From Owenia fusiformis (lineage: Eukaryota; Annelida; Polychaeta; Sabellida; Oweniidae): a stretch of 64,000 nucleotides of DNA. Shown one piece after another: positions 46,493 through 58,875 of this stretch. Every line of letters starts with the position of its first letter. Position 1 is the stretch's first letter. A program made the translations under genes and the position numbers. The notes beneath the pieces were generated by a model. The model was not told where the DNA came from. It saw nothing but the letters and a program-made list of their open reading frames with translations, and did no database searches. Location of the stretch: contig CAIIXF020000006.1 of assembly GCA_903813345.2 (NCBI GenBank), forward strand, positions 36,795,936-36,859,935. The letters are read 5' to 3'.

Positions 46493-46844
46493 ACTAGGCT
46501 TTAAGACCCCGGAGATTCTCTGGAGTCTAATGACTTTAGACCCTCTTGCTCCAGTGTCTTTTCCGCAGTCTAAAGTGTTTTTGTCGGAGTCTAATTTTAC
46601 AATTTTGTGACATTATTTATGGCAAAACTCTTGAGAAAATACATAAAACTGGATATAAACAAGGAATAGGAAGTCAGCCACCTTTTATAAATGTATATTG
46701 TGATTAAAATAGGAAGATGATCTTTAAGTCATTCTGTAAGTAGGGTTTTGAGTATACTAATAAGGATATCTCTTATCTCACATTGGGGAGTAGTCGCGAT
46801 ACAACGAAAAATTCGGGGTCTAAAATTTCCTGGTGAGAACTCTG
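46493..46844. mobile_element. MITE, TIR CAGGGTTCTCACTAGG, unit 3 copy
   Basis: Homologous to 38850-39205 at the matching place in the next duplicated unit. ATAAT flanks both sides (46488-46492 and 46845-46849), a probable 5-bp target duplication. The insertion therefore predates the duplication. Confidence 0.82.
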
Positions 46845-47039
46845 ATAATGTAACACTTTCCACTTAGTCAGAAACCCATGCCTCTCTATCGTTTCAAAAA
46901 ATTTACCCAATATGTCGGTCTCTGTCAATTTATGGTATCCATATTTTTTTGAAAGGTAACTCTTTGAGGTTCAATTTTCTGCCAGATGCCCATGCCAAGT
47001 CTTATTGTATTAATATTTATATGTCTTTTCATATGTTTC

Positions 47040-48057
47040 AAAGAAAGTTTCTTACTGAAACACTTTCCATAATGCTGGCATTAAATGGTATCTCAATTGT
47101 ATGACGTCTCTCATGACATTTCAAAGAAAGTTTCTCAATGAAACACTTTCCATAATGCTGGCATTAAATGGCATCTCAATTGTATGACGTCTCTCATGAC
47201 ATTTCAAAGAAAATTTCTTACTGAAACACTTTGCATAATGCTAGCATTAAATGGCATCTCAATTGTATGACGTCTCTCATGACATTTCAAAGAAAATTTC
47301 TTACTGAAACACTTTCCATAATGCTGGCATTAAATGGTATCTCAATTGTATGACGTCTCTCATGACATTTCAAAGAAAGTTTCTCAATGAAACACTTTCC
47401 ATAATGCTGGCATTAAATGGCATCTCAATTGTATGACGTCTCTCATGACATTTCAAAGAAAGTTTCTTACTGAAACACTTTCCATAATGCTGGCATTAAA
47501 TGGCATCTCAATTGTATGACGTCTCTCATGACATTTCAAAGAAAATTTCTTACTGAAACACTTTCCATAATGCTGGCATTAAATGGTATCTCAATTGTAT
47601 GACGTCTCTCATGACATTTCAAAGAAAATTTCTTACTGAAACACTTTCCATAATGCTGGCATTAAATGGCATCTCAATTGTATGACGTCTCTCATGACAT
47701 TTCAAAGAAAATTTCTTACTGAAACACTTTCCATAATGCTGGCATTAAATGGCATCTCAATTGTATGACATCTCTCATGACATTTCAAAGAAAATTTCTT
47801 ACTGAAACACTTTCCATAATGCTGGCATTAAATGGTATCTCAATTGTATGACGTCTCTCATGACATTTCAAAGAAAATTTCTTACCGAAACACTTTCCAT
47901 AATGCTGGCATTAAATGGTATCTCAATTGTATGACGTCTCTCATGACATTTCAAAGAAAATTTCTTACTGAAACACTTTCCATAATGCTGGCATTAAATG
48001 GCATCTCAATTGTATGACGTCTCTCATGACATTTCAAAGAAAGTTTCTTACAACAAC
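47040..48057 (-). repeat. 83-bp minisatellite derived from one zinc finger
   Basis: Twelve head-to-tail copies with an exact 83-bp period (TGACGTCTCTCATGAC at 47102, 47185, 47268 ... 48015; the 47766 copy reads TGACATCT). The monomer is a finger (normally 84 bp) lacking one T in the CATTTAAATGG word, which puts a stop after Pro-Phe and shifts the frame. The homologous place behind gene B has only one or two copies. Non-coding. Confidence 0.92.
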
Positions 48058-49756
<1,699 letters not shown>

Positions 49757-51667
49757 CTATCTTGTATGAATTATCTTATGTATTTTAACATCAATATTTG
49801 TTTTAAAACATTTTCCACAAAGTTGACATTTATAAGGCTTCTCACCTGTATGAATTCTCTCGTGACGTATCAAATTAGAAGACCGATTGAAACCCTTTCC
49901 ACAATATTGACATTTAAATGGCTTCTCATCAGTATGAATAGTTTCATGTCTTTTAACTTCAGAATTTGTTATGAAACATTTTCCACAATATTGACATTTA
50001 AATGGCTTCTCACCAGTATGAATAGTTTCATGTCTTTTAACTTCAGAATTTGTTATGAAACATTTTCCACAATATTGACATTTAAATTGCTTCTCACCAG
50101 TATGAATAATCTCATGTCCTTTAACTTCATAATTTGTTTTAAAACACTTTCCACAATGTTGACATTTAAATGGCTTCTCTCCTGTATGAATTTTCTCGTG
50201 ACGTATCAAATTAGAAGACTGATTGAAACCTTTTCCGCAATATTGACATTTAAATGGCTTCTCACCAGTATGAATAGTTTCATGTCTTTTAACTTCAGAA
50301 TTTGTTATGAAACATTTTCCACAATGTTGACATTTATAAGGCTTCTCACCAGTATGAATTCTCTCATGAAACTTCAAATGAAAAGAACTATTAAAACACT
50401 TTCCACAATGTTGACATTTAAATGGCTTCTCTCCTGTATGAATTCTCTCATGATATTTCAAACTAGAAGTGATACTGAAACACTTTCCACAATGTTGACA
50501 TTTAAATGGCTTCTCGCCTGTATGAGTACTCTCATGACGTATCAAATGAGAAGAACTATTAAAACACTTTCCACAGTGTTGACATTTATATGACTCCTCA
50601 CCTGCATTAGTATCCTTTATTACAGTATTGTCAGAAGTAGCATATGCATTACCAGATATTTCAAATCTTAAAGAAGTAGGACATATTGTACAATTATGCT
50701 CAGAAAATACATCTTTCACTAAATCCATTTCATCAACAGACTTGTTAGACATGTGATGTTTCTCCTCACTATTGTCTTTGAAATCTTGATCATCATTTGT
50801 TATCGCTCGTTTTACACTATTTTCTACCTCTTGTTCAATGTTATTTTCATCATTGAATGAAACACTGTTGGATGGTACTGCAGTTTCCTCTTTTACAATG
50901 TCATCATTATACTTTGGTAACATACCAAAGTCTTCTATCAACATATTATCTGTGCTGCTATAGTTCACATTGGCATCTATCTCTTGTTTGGTGGTCTGTG
51001 AACTTGTTTCATGTTTGGTTGCATATAGATTGAAGTTTTCTATTTGCATATTATCTGTGCTGCTATAGTTCACATTGGCATCTATCTCTTGTTTGGTGGT
51101 CTGTGAACTTGTTTCATGTTTGGTTGCATATAGATTGAAGTTTTCTATTTGCATATTATCTGTGCTGCTATAGTTGACATTGGCATCTATCTCTTGTTTG
51201 GTGGTCTGTGAAGTTGTTTCATGTTTGGTTGCATATAGATTGGAGTCTTCTATTTGCATATTACCTGTGCTGCTATAGTTCACATTGGCTTCTATCTCTT
51301 GTTTGGTGGTATGTGAAGTTGTTTCATGTTCGGTTGCATACAGATTACCATTTTTCAAATTAATTTCTATCTCTTGTTTGGTGGTATGTGAAGTTGTTTC
51401 ATGTTTGGTTGCATATAGATTGAAGTCTTTCATAGGCATATTATCTGTGCTGCTATAGTTCACATTGGCGTCTATCTCTTGTTTGATGGCCTGTGAAGTT
51501 CTTACATGTTCGTTTGCATACAGATTTCCATTTTTAAAATTAATTCCTGTAGAATTCATATAGTAATGAGAATCATCAATCTCATGTTTGATGTTCATGG
51601 AACTCATATCTTGTTTAGAACTCAATATAACACTACTGGATTGTGTTTTAATCTCTTCTTCAGCCAT
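49757..51667 (-). CDS. C2H2 zinc-finger protein C
   Basis: 636 residues from ATG at 51667 (MAEEEIK), the family start. The N-terminus has IKHE and IKQE. Instead of the 48-residue unit it mainly carries a 35-residue repeat (YSSTDNMQIENFNLYATKHETSSQTTKQEIDANV-type), about five copies, before a single IEDFGMLPK..DDIVKEE unit. The spacer ([21 protein letters not shown]) resembles that of gene B. Ten C2H2 fingers follow. Helices are reused: ITNSEVKR in fingers 4, 7 and 8; SSNLIR in 5 and 9. The stop at 49757-49759 is TAG where the linker normally has GAG. A 3' splice site lies at 51878. Predicted nuclear DNA-binding protein; target unknown. Confidence 0.87.
   Translation of the reverse strand: MAEEEIKTQSSSVILSSKQDMSSMNIKHEIDDSHYYMNSTGINFKNGNLYANEHVRTSQAIKQEIDANVNYSSTDNMPMKDFNLYATKHETTSHTTKQEIEINLKNGNLYATEHETTSHTTKQEIEANVNYSSTGNMQIEDSNLYATKHETTSQTTKQEIDANVNYSSTDNMQIENFNLYATKHETSSQTTKQEIDANVNYSSTDNMQIENFNLYATKHETSSQTTKQEIDANVNYSSTDNMLIEDFGMLPKYNDDIVKEETAVPSNSVSFNDENNIEQEVENSVKRAITNDDQDFKDNSEEKHHMSNKSVDEMDLVKDVFSEHNCTICPTSLRFEISGNAYATSDNTVIKDTNAGEESYKCQHCGKCFNSSSHLIRHESTHTGEKPFKCQHCGKCFSITSSLKYHERIHTGEKPFKCQHCGKCFNSSFHLKFHERIHTGEKPYKCQHCGKCFITNSEVKRHETIHTGEKPFKCQYCGKGFNQSSNLIRHEKIHTGEKPFKCQHCGKCFKTNYEVKGHEIIHTGEKQFKCQYCGKCFITNSEVKRHETIHTGEKPFKCQYCGKCFITNSEVKRHETIHTDEKPFKCQYCGKGFNRSSNLIRHERIHTGEKPYKCQLCGKCFKTNIDVKIHKIIHTR
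50885..51500 (-). repeat. Coding tandem repeat of gene C, 105-bp unit
   Basis: About five 35-codon units. The exact 105-bp period is seen between CTGTGCTGCTATAG at about 50951 and 51056. It shares the SSTDNM core with the 48-residue unit but joins it to an NLYATKHE...TKQEI segment copied from the gene's own N-terminus. Confidence 0.88.
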
Positions 51668-51877
51668 ATTGGTCTAACCACAGAGTTTGATGACCTTTAT
51701 AATTCTTGCATCTAAATTCCACTTTAAAAGTCTTGTTTTCACCAGTGTTAAATCATGCGTCATTCATATTTATTGACTAAATTCTTTGTACCAAGTCATG
51801 AGATGATCTATCCATATTATCTCTTGAGATCCTAGTCCATCCTTCAATGCATTGTAACTTGAAGTGTTTTTAAGAGC

Positions 51878-51897
51878 TCTGAAAATACAAGAGAAAT
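51878..51897 (-). other. Conserved 3' splice site, gene C
   Basis: Minus strand TATTTCTCTTGTATTTTCAG before AGCTCTTA, about 210 bp upstream of the ATG as in the paralogues. Confidence 0.7.
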
Positions 51898-51899
51898 AA

Positions 51900-54239
51900 A
51901 GATTAATAATAACCATCCACAGCTAAATTTTACCAAATGTGTTTAACCTATGTAAATACCAACTGTTTTGACTTCACCAAATATCATTATAGAAAGAGCA
52001 GTATCAGTATTTTCCTTAATTTAAGTGTCACGAGTTAACATACTGAAGTACCGAAGTATGTACGGACAGATGGACATACTTGTATATGGCATACAATTAA
52101 TATTTGAAACACAACTATTACTCGAACTTATGATCAGACAAATGCATGATGTTACTTTATTACATGTACCTTGAAGTACGCATCATACATTTGTCTGATC
52201 TTAAGTTTGAATATTGTGTTTTAAATATAAAATGTATGACATATAATTAGACCAATGTTAATGCTACCAGGGGGAATGTCGACTCTCACATCATACAAAT
52301 GTAATTTTGGTGGTGACAAACATGTGATTTTGTGGTGGTGACATACATGTAACTGGGATGGAAGGAGTTGCTCACATGAGCCCTCAGCCTGGAATTTCAT
52401 TCTGTGTTTTCATTTTCCTATAATACTAAGAAATTTCAGTTTATTTATGGATCAGATGTCATTCATTCAAAAATTAGGATTGTTAGAAAAACGTGATTTT
52501 CATGGTCCTCACAACTAACTTTTGTTTTCCAAACTATTTGGATTCATTTTGTTGGGGAATGAAATAAGACATTCCCCAGAATTGCTAAAAAGGGCAATAC
52601 AATTCAATCTTTTCGAAAAATACATGCAATAACTTCTTCCCAAGATATTTTTTGATACCCATGTATTTATCCTCAAGCTCTGTAAACTAAGTACATTACA
52701 ACTATGTACAGTCATTGCACCTACCCATTGTCATATTTAGAACAGATTTACAATTACTAAATCTTGATCAACTACAGGCTGCATCTCTACTTATTAATTC
52801 ATCATTTTTTAAAATGATATTTAATCTAAAAAGCTACAGTTATGTAAGAGAAATTCTTGTTTATATCCAATTTGTCGCCAAATAATACAAGACAAACATT
52901 TTACACAATCCTGGCCATTCTGAAAATCTGTTTCTGAGCAGAACTTCTACCCCCATAGGGCACATGTGTACATAATATGACGGATGAAGCCGTTCTCTAT
53001 ATCCCTCCGAACTTTGTTCGATAGGATAACAAATCTCTGGGGATTTAATTTGCACATTTCGTGCAAAACTAAAGCAATGTAAAAATACTGGGAGTATATA
53101 GTACATATGAGCTCTTTATTTATGCCAGGGTCAAATTCAAACAAGGCATTAACATGCAAAATTTCACCTAGTCAACCTGCCATTAATAACATACACAAAC
53201 TGCCGAACACTGCTTCAGATGCCAAAAACCAATCGCCAGACACCAGCTTCAAAAAAGTTGGAGACCATATCAATACATCACCGCTTCTGGTGGTGACATA
53301 ACAAATACATGTAAAAACAGATTTAGTTGGTTAATTGATATACATTTTATTTTATTTTTAAAATTGTTATTCCTTTATAATAAAAAAACATTATTTTCGG
53401 TGTGTGGCCATGATACTCTAAGGCTGAGCACTTGAAAAAGTTTTAAATCAAAAACATCAAGTGCTAAAAACATCAAGTGCTAAAAACATAAACAGACACC
53501 AAGGAGGATTGGCTCCCAGGATCGAAACTCGATATTTTTCAACAATGAAAACGTCGAAATGTCTTCATTTTCTAAAATCAAAACTGACTATAAATTCAAA
53601 ATAAACAGTTCAAAAGATTCGATGCAATATTTCTTATGAGTTTTGGATTTGTTTTCTTATTAAAATATCTGTGTTTTGGTTTGTGAAAAACAACTAAAAT
53701 TTTACAAAGTTGTTGATTTTCTTTCTCAGAGATATTTCTTTTTCTTTTTGACGTTTCGAAATAATTTTTGAAATAATTTCACAATTTTCCAAAATGTCCT
53801 TCAAAATCAACTTTTTGAAATTAAATAGAAAACATTTAACATACCACATTTTAATAATATTTGGTGTGACTTAATAAAAGCCAAAGTAAATTAAACTTTA
53901 TATGGGGTCTTTTAACGTAATTCAAGGAAGTCTGTTCATTGGGGATTTTAATTCCTCTTACAATTCTTTATTTAATTTTAAGCCTTAATATATTTATAAC
54001 TTTTGAGATTCATAAAGCATTTAAATGACTCCCTGCCTGTATTTCACACATACTATTGTGGTATAACCACGATCCAGTTAATTTTTAGAATTAAAATATT
54101 GCTTGTGCTCAAAAAAGCATGTACAAACAAGCAGCCTAAGAATCTGAATGTCTTTATCATAATATTTATATACAGTATCCTAAAGTGGACCACTCATCAA
54201 ATTATTGTTTCATTGCCAAAGCTCACAGCAATTGTGCCA
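51900..54239. other. Upstream and intergenic DNA, no gene seen
   Basis: It contains ZNF-unit flank sequence: GGTGGTGACA words at 52310-52350 and 53290, the AACTGCCGAACACTGCTTC...AGTTGGAGAC block at 53190-53265 (relatives at 63470-63700) and TTTAGTTGGTTAAT...CATTTTATTT at 53325. A 17-bp AAACATCAAGTGCTAAA word is tandemly repeated at 53450-53490. An inverted repeat around AAATGTATGACATA/ATCATACATTTGTC lies near 52080-52250. No coding region. Confidence 0.5.
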
Positions 54240-54406
54240 GTAAACAACAACCTTGAAAGGCTCATCTCCTGTATGAATACTTTCGAAATGTTTCAAAGCT
54301 GTGATTGAAACACTTTTCACAATATTGTCAAGGTTTCTCCTGTATGTATTATCTCATATCTTTTAACATTACTTGTTCTTCTGAAACACTTCCCATAATA
54401 CGAACA
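54240..54406 (-). pseudogene. Relict fingers downstream of gene D
   Basis: About two decayed fingers (GAAACACTTTTCACAATATTG, TTCTGAAACACTTCCCATAA on the plus strand) follow the gene D stop. The stop codon TAA replaces AAA of the usual PFKC word. Confidence 0.75.
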
Positions 54407-56680
54407 TTAAAATGACTTCTCTCCTGTATGGATTCTCTCATGACGCTTCAAATGACAAGTGTAATTAAAACAGTTTCCACAATATTGACATTGATAAGGC
54501 TTATTCTCTCCTGTATGAATTCTCACATGACATTTCAATTGAGAATTTCGATTGAAACACTTTCCACAATGTTGACATGTAAATCGTTTCTCACCTGAAT
54601 GAATTGTCATGTGTCGTTTCATTTGAGAAGAGTTACTGAAACATTTTTCACACTGTTGACATTTAAATGGTGTCTCACCCGTATGCGTTCTCTCATGAAG
54701 CTTCATTTGAGAATGTCTACTGAAACACTTTTCACAATGCTGGCATTTAAATGGCTTCTCACCTGTATGAATTCTTTCATGACATTTCAAAGTGGAACTG
54801 TCACTAAAACACTTTTCACAATGTTGACATTTATAGGGCCTCTCACCTGTATGAATTCTCTCATGACGCTTCAAATCAGAAGTTTTATCAAAGAATGTTC
54901 CACAATGTTTACATTTAAATGGTTTCTCTCCTGTATGAATTCTTTCATGAATCTTCAAATGAGAACTGTCACTGAAACACATTTCACAATGTTGACATTT
55001 ATAGGGCCTCTCACCTGTATGAATTCTCTCGTGACGTTTCAAATGAGATGATCTACTGAAACATTTTCCACAATGGTCACATTTAAATGGCTTTTCACCT
55101 GTATGAATTCTCTCATGACGTTTCAAATCAGAAGGTTGATAGAAACCCTTTTCACAATATTGACATTTAAATAGGTTCTCGCCTGTATGAGTTTTCATGT
55201 GATAATTCAAATGATAAGTGTGTCTGAAACACTTTTCACAATGTTGACATTTATAAGGCTTCTCGCCTGTATGAATTCTCTCATGACGCTTCAAATCAGA
55301 AGAACAATTAAAACACTTTTCACATAATTGACATTTGTAAGGCTTCTCGCCTGTATGAATTCTCACATGACGCTTCAAATCAGAAGGACAATTAAAACAT
55401 TTTTCACAATGTTGACATTTATAAGGCTTCTCGCCTGTATGAATTTTCTCATGACGCTTCAAATCAGAAGGACAATCAAAACATTTTTCACAATGTTGAC
55501 ATTTAATGTCTAATGGAACTCTGTTGGATAGTGCGGCAACTTCCTCTCTTACAATGTCATCATTATACTTTGTTAACACACTAAAGTCTTCTATTGGCAT
55601 ATTATCTGTGCTGCTATAGGTTTTTACCCATTCTTTGGTGGTATGTTTCTCATCTAATGGAGCACTGTTGGATGGTGCTGCAACTTCCTGTTTTACAATG
55701 TCATCATTATACTTTGTTAACATACCAAAGTCTTCTATTGGCATATTATCTGTCCTGCCATAGGTTTCTACCTCTTCTTTGGTGGTATGTTTCTCATCTA
55801 ATGGAACACTGTTGGATGGTGCTGCAACTTCCTCTTTTACAATGTCATCATTATACTTTGTTAACCTACCAAAGTCTCCTATTGGTATATTATCTGTGCT
55901 GCTATAGGTTTCTACCTCTTCTTTGGTGGTATGTTTCTCATCTAATGGAACACTGTTAGATGGTGCTGCAACTTCCTCCTTTACAATGTCATCATAATAC
56001 TTTGTTAACACACCAAAGTCTTTTATTGGGATATTATCTGTGCTGCTATAGGTTTCTACCTCTTCTTTGGTGGTATCTTTCTTATCTAATGGAACACTGT
56101 TGGATGGTGCTGCAACTTCCTCTTTTACAATGTCATCATAACATTTTGTTAACACACCAAAGTCTTCTCTTGGCATATTACCTGTGCTGCTATAGGTTTC
56201 TACCTCTTCTTTGGTGGTACTTTTCTTATCTAATGGAACACTGTTGGATGGTGCTGCAACTTCCTCTTTTACAATGTCATCATAACATTTTGTTAACACA
56301 CCAAAGTCTTCTCTTGGCATATTACCTGTGCTGCTATAGGTTTCTACCTCTTCTTTGGTGGTATGTTTCTCATCTAATGGAACACTGTTGGATGGTGCTG
56401 CAACTTCCTCTTTTACAATGTCATCATTATACTTTGTTAACACACCAACATCTTCTATTGGTATATTATCTGTGCTGCTATAGGTTTCTATCTCTTGTTT
56501 GATGGCCTGTGAAGTTCTTACATGTTCGTTTGCATACACATTTCCATTCATGGAATTCATTTCTGAATTGATACAATAATGAGACTCATCAATCTCTTGC
56601 TTGATGTTCGCAGAAATAATACCTTGTTCATAACTTAAAATGACAGAACTGGATTGTGCTATAATCTCTTCTTTGGCCAT
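54407..56680 (-). CDS. C2H2 zinc-finger protein D
   Basis: About 757 residues from the family ATG at 56680 (MAKEEII). The N-terminus has two IKQE sites, then seven 48-residue repeats with VKEE in five, VKQE in one and VREE in the last. Unlike A, B and C there is no spacer: the last repeat (AALSNRVPLD) runs directly into the first finger ([10 protein letters not shown]), so the intervening exon sequence has been deleted. Thirteen C2H2 fingers follow with standard TGEKP-type linkers; finger 12 to 13 has an extra residue (TGENKP). The dominant word is CEKCF rather than CGKCF, which groups D with E. The frame ends TGEKSF-stop with relict fingers beyond. 3' splice site at 56916. Predicted nuclear DNA-binding protein. 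Confidence 0.88.
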   Translation of the reverse strand: MAKEEIIAQSSSVILSYEQGIISANIKQEIDESHYCINSEMNSMNGNVYANEHVRTSQAIKQEIETYSSTDNIPIEDVGVLTKYNDDIVKEEVAAPSNSVPLDEKHTTKEEVETYSSTGNMPREDFGVLTKCYDDIVKEEVAAPSNSVPLDKKSTTKEEVETYSSTGNMPREDFGVLTKCYDDIVKEEVAAPSNSVPLDKKDTTKEEVETYSSTDNIPIKDFGVLTKYYDDIVKEEVAAPSNSVPLDEKHTTKEEVETYSSTDNIPIGDFGRLTKYNDDIVKEEVAAPSNSVPLDEKHTTKEEVETYGRTDNMPIEDFGMLTKYNDDIVKQEVAAPSNSAPLDEKHTTKEWVKTYSSTDNMPIEDFSVLTKYNDDIVREEVAALSNRVPLDIKCQHCEKCFDCPSDLKRHEKIHTGEKPYKCQHCEKCFNCPSDLKRHVRIHTGEKPYKCQLCEKCFNCSSDLKRHERIHTGEKPYKCQHCEKCFRHTYHLNYHMKTHTGENLFKCQYCEKGFYQPSDLKRHERIHTGEKPFKCDHCGKCFSRSSHLKRHERIHTGERPYKCQHCEMCFSDSSHLKIHERIHTGEKPFKCKHCGTFFDKTSDLKRHERIHTGERPYKCQHCEKCFSDSSTLKCHERIHTGEKPFKCQHCEKCFSRHSQMKLHERTHTGETPFKCQQCEKCFSNSSQMKRHMTIHSGEKRFTCQHCGKCFNRNSQLKCHVRIHTGENKPYQCQYCGNCFNYTCHLKRHERIHTGEKSF
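55505..56500 (-). repeat. Coding tandem repeat of gene D, 7 units of 144 bp
   Basis: Seven 48-codon units in register (CTATTGGCATATTATCTGTG at 55591 and 55735, period 144). Two adjacent units share the variant MPREDFGVLTKCY, so the array grew by unit duplication. Confidence 0.9.
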
Positions 56681-56915
56681 ATTGGATCTATCCCCAGAGT
56701 CTCTGATTCTCAATCATGACTCTTTCAGTTTTGCTTCATGTGTTTGAATTCAACTTAGTCTTGTTTTCACCAATATGAAATCATTCATATGACAGATGAC
56801 TCTTCATACATTCTTATTGACCCATTGGTTATCGAGGGGTGAGATGATTTATCCGTATTGTCTCTTGAGATCCTTATTCCTTATTCAATATTGTTACTTG
56901 AGGTGTTTTATGAGC

Positions 56916-56935
56916 CCTGAAAATACAAGAGAAAT
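56916..56935 (-). other. Conserved 3' splice site, gene D
   Basis: Minus strand TATTTCTCTTGTATTTTCAG before GGCTCATA, about 235 bp upstream of the ATG. Confidence 0.7.
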
Positions 56936-57044
56936 AAAGCTTAACAAAAATCATTCCTCAACTTAATTATACCAAATACCAACTGTGCTTCACCAAAAAA
57001 AAACTGTAAAATAGCAGCATTTGGTTTTTTCCTAATTTTTAAAA

Positions 57045-58050
57045 TCATTTTGCCACTTGATGTAACACTGTTTTCTTTTGACATCTCAATTTTTTAAAAC
57101 TTGAACATTCAAAGTTCATACATATGGGAAAATGCATTCAGGCAGGTGTTTAAAGATCTCCTGTCTGTTTATGTTCAAAGGATTTCTGATGTAAAGTTTA
57201 CTAGTACTCAGACACCCTCAGAGCCTAGATGTATCATTGCCACACACCTGTATGGATTCTCCTCAGTTGGCATTTGGGTGTATTAAGGGTTTAGTGTATT
57301 ACGGTGTGTGTCAATGAATGGCAAACAAAACAAGATTATGTCAGTGTATACAACAAATTATTTATTTCATATAAAATCACTAATAGTCACTTTTTATTAC
57401 TCTATCTTAATTTAATAACAGTGCCATGGGTTCATATATAAATAATAACAATATAATACATAATACATCGGTATTATTAAAGACATAATAGAGAGGTTTC
57501 GCACATAAGTGAAAGTACAACTTATACGTATAGTTTAAAGGGTCATGTCGAACTATTATATTTACTAAAATCAATTTTAAATTGTACTTAATGGAACATA
57601 ACTATTCCCGTTATAGAAAAGCTCCATCAACTAGAGACTGTGAAAACTTATTTTTTCATTGAGTTTAAACCTACATTTTATGTAGACATTTTATTAAAGC
57701 ATATAAGGACTATTAGTGATTTTATTGTAATTTTAAATGAAATAACTTTACATCAAAAATCCTTTAACATAAACAGACAGAAGATCTTAAAACACCTGCC
57801 TGAATGCATTTTTCCCATATGTATGAACTTTGATGTTCAAGTTTTAAAAAGTTGAGATGTCACACTGTTGTGTGGCAATGATACATCTAGGCTCTTAAGG
57901 GTGCGTACTAGAAAACTTTTCATCAAAAATCCTTTGAACATAAACAGACAGAAGATCTTAAAACACCTGCCTGGATGCATTTTCCCAAATGTATGAACTT
58001 TGAATGTTCAAGTTTTAAAAAAACACTGTTACAGACAGGTGGCAAAATGT
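57045..58050. repeat. Three-copy inverted/direct repeat upstream of gene D
   Basis: A block of about 120 bp (landmarks AACTTGAACATTCAAAGTTC, GCATTCAGGCAGGTGTTT and AAACAGACAGAAGATC) occurs once on one strand (about 57060-57200) and twice inverted (57760-57870 and 57910-58040). The AATAACAGTGCCATGGGTTC block at 57415 recurs upstream of gene E at 60465, tying it to the ZNF unit. Confidence 0.7.
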
Positions 58051-58739
58051 TTTTTTTAAAAAAACACAGATTGGATCATTTTTGTAAACTGTGATTTAGA
58101 TGCAGTTTTATGACTGTGTGTGATTTAAACACGATGGTACAAATTCTTTTCTGAATCGTGATATGTACATTTAAAAAGGGTTCTTGCACTTATTAAAATA
58201 TCTTGGGGGCTAATATAGGGTCTTTTAGACACTTGTCCTTTGCATAAAACTAAATAGCACTCACAAAAATACTGAGAGAAAATTAGATGTATGAGCTCTC
58301 TATTCATGTCAGGGTCAAAATTAATTAAATACAAAGTCATGTAAAAACAGACTCAGTTGGTTAATTTATGTTCATTTTATTTATTTTTAAAATTCATTTT
58401 CTGACATTCTCAACAATGTTGATCCTTTTGCTACAAGCATGTTGCTATGGCACCTCTAAGGGTGTAAAGATGGACCATAACTAAAAACTTTAACACCAAA
58501 ATAATCAAGTGCTCAAACACAAACTTATACAATATACAACAATGATACATAAAATGCCATTATTGGGTGTAAATAATTAAAACATATATATATCAAAATG
58601 ATGCATTAATATAAAGTAAGAATCTTAATCTGAATGTCTAATATCGTGTTATTTATAAATCCTTAAATGGAACACTCATCATTGCTCCAATGCCATAACC
58701 CATAACATGGAACCATCTTGTGCCAGCTTACAACTTCCT
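58051..58739. other. ZNF-unit 3' flank, no gene seen
   Basis: It holds the flank motif ACAGACTCAGTTGGTTAATT...CATTTTATTT (58345-58385), also found at 38535, 46190 and 53320. No coding region. Confidence 0.45.
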
Positions 58740-58875
58740 TAAAAGGCTTGTTTCAAAATATTTCAAAAGTGTGATAGAAACACTTTTCACAATATTGCCA
58801 TTCAGAAGGCTTCTCCTGTATGAATTCTCTCATGTCTTTTAACATTACTTGCCCTTCTTTCCATAATAATGACAT
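58740..58875 (-). pseudogene. Relict fingers downstream of gene E
   Basis: About one and a half decayed fingers in the gene E orientation, counterpart of 54240-54406. Separated from gene E by the frameshift at its end. Confidence 0.7.

Noticed and set aside
47040-48057. CRISPR-like array
   Set aside because: Head-to-tail identical units with no spacers in a eukaryotic sequence. It is a finger-derived minisatellite.
55594-56502. Plus-strand frames rich in [14 protein letters not shown] over the N-terminal repeats of gene D (similar ones over A, B and E)
   Set aside because: These are antisense reads of the 144-bp repeat. They look like membrane segments only because the sense strand encodes acidic and polar residues.
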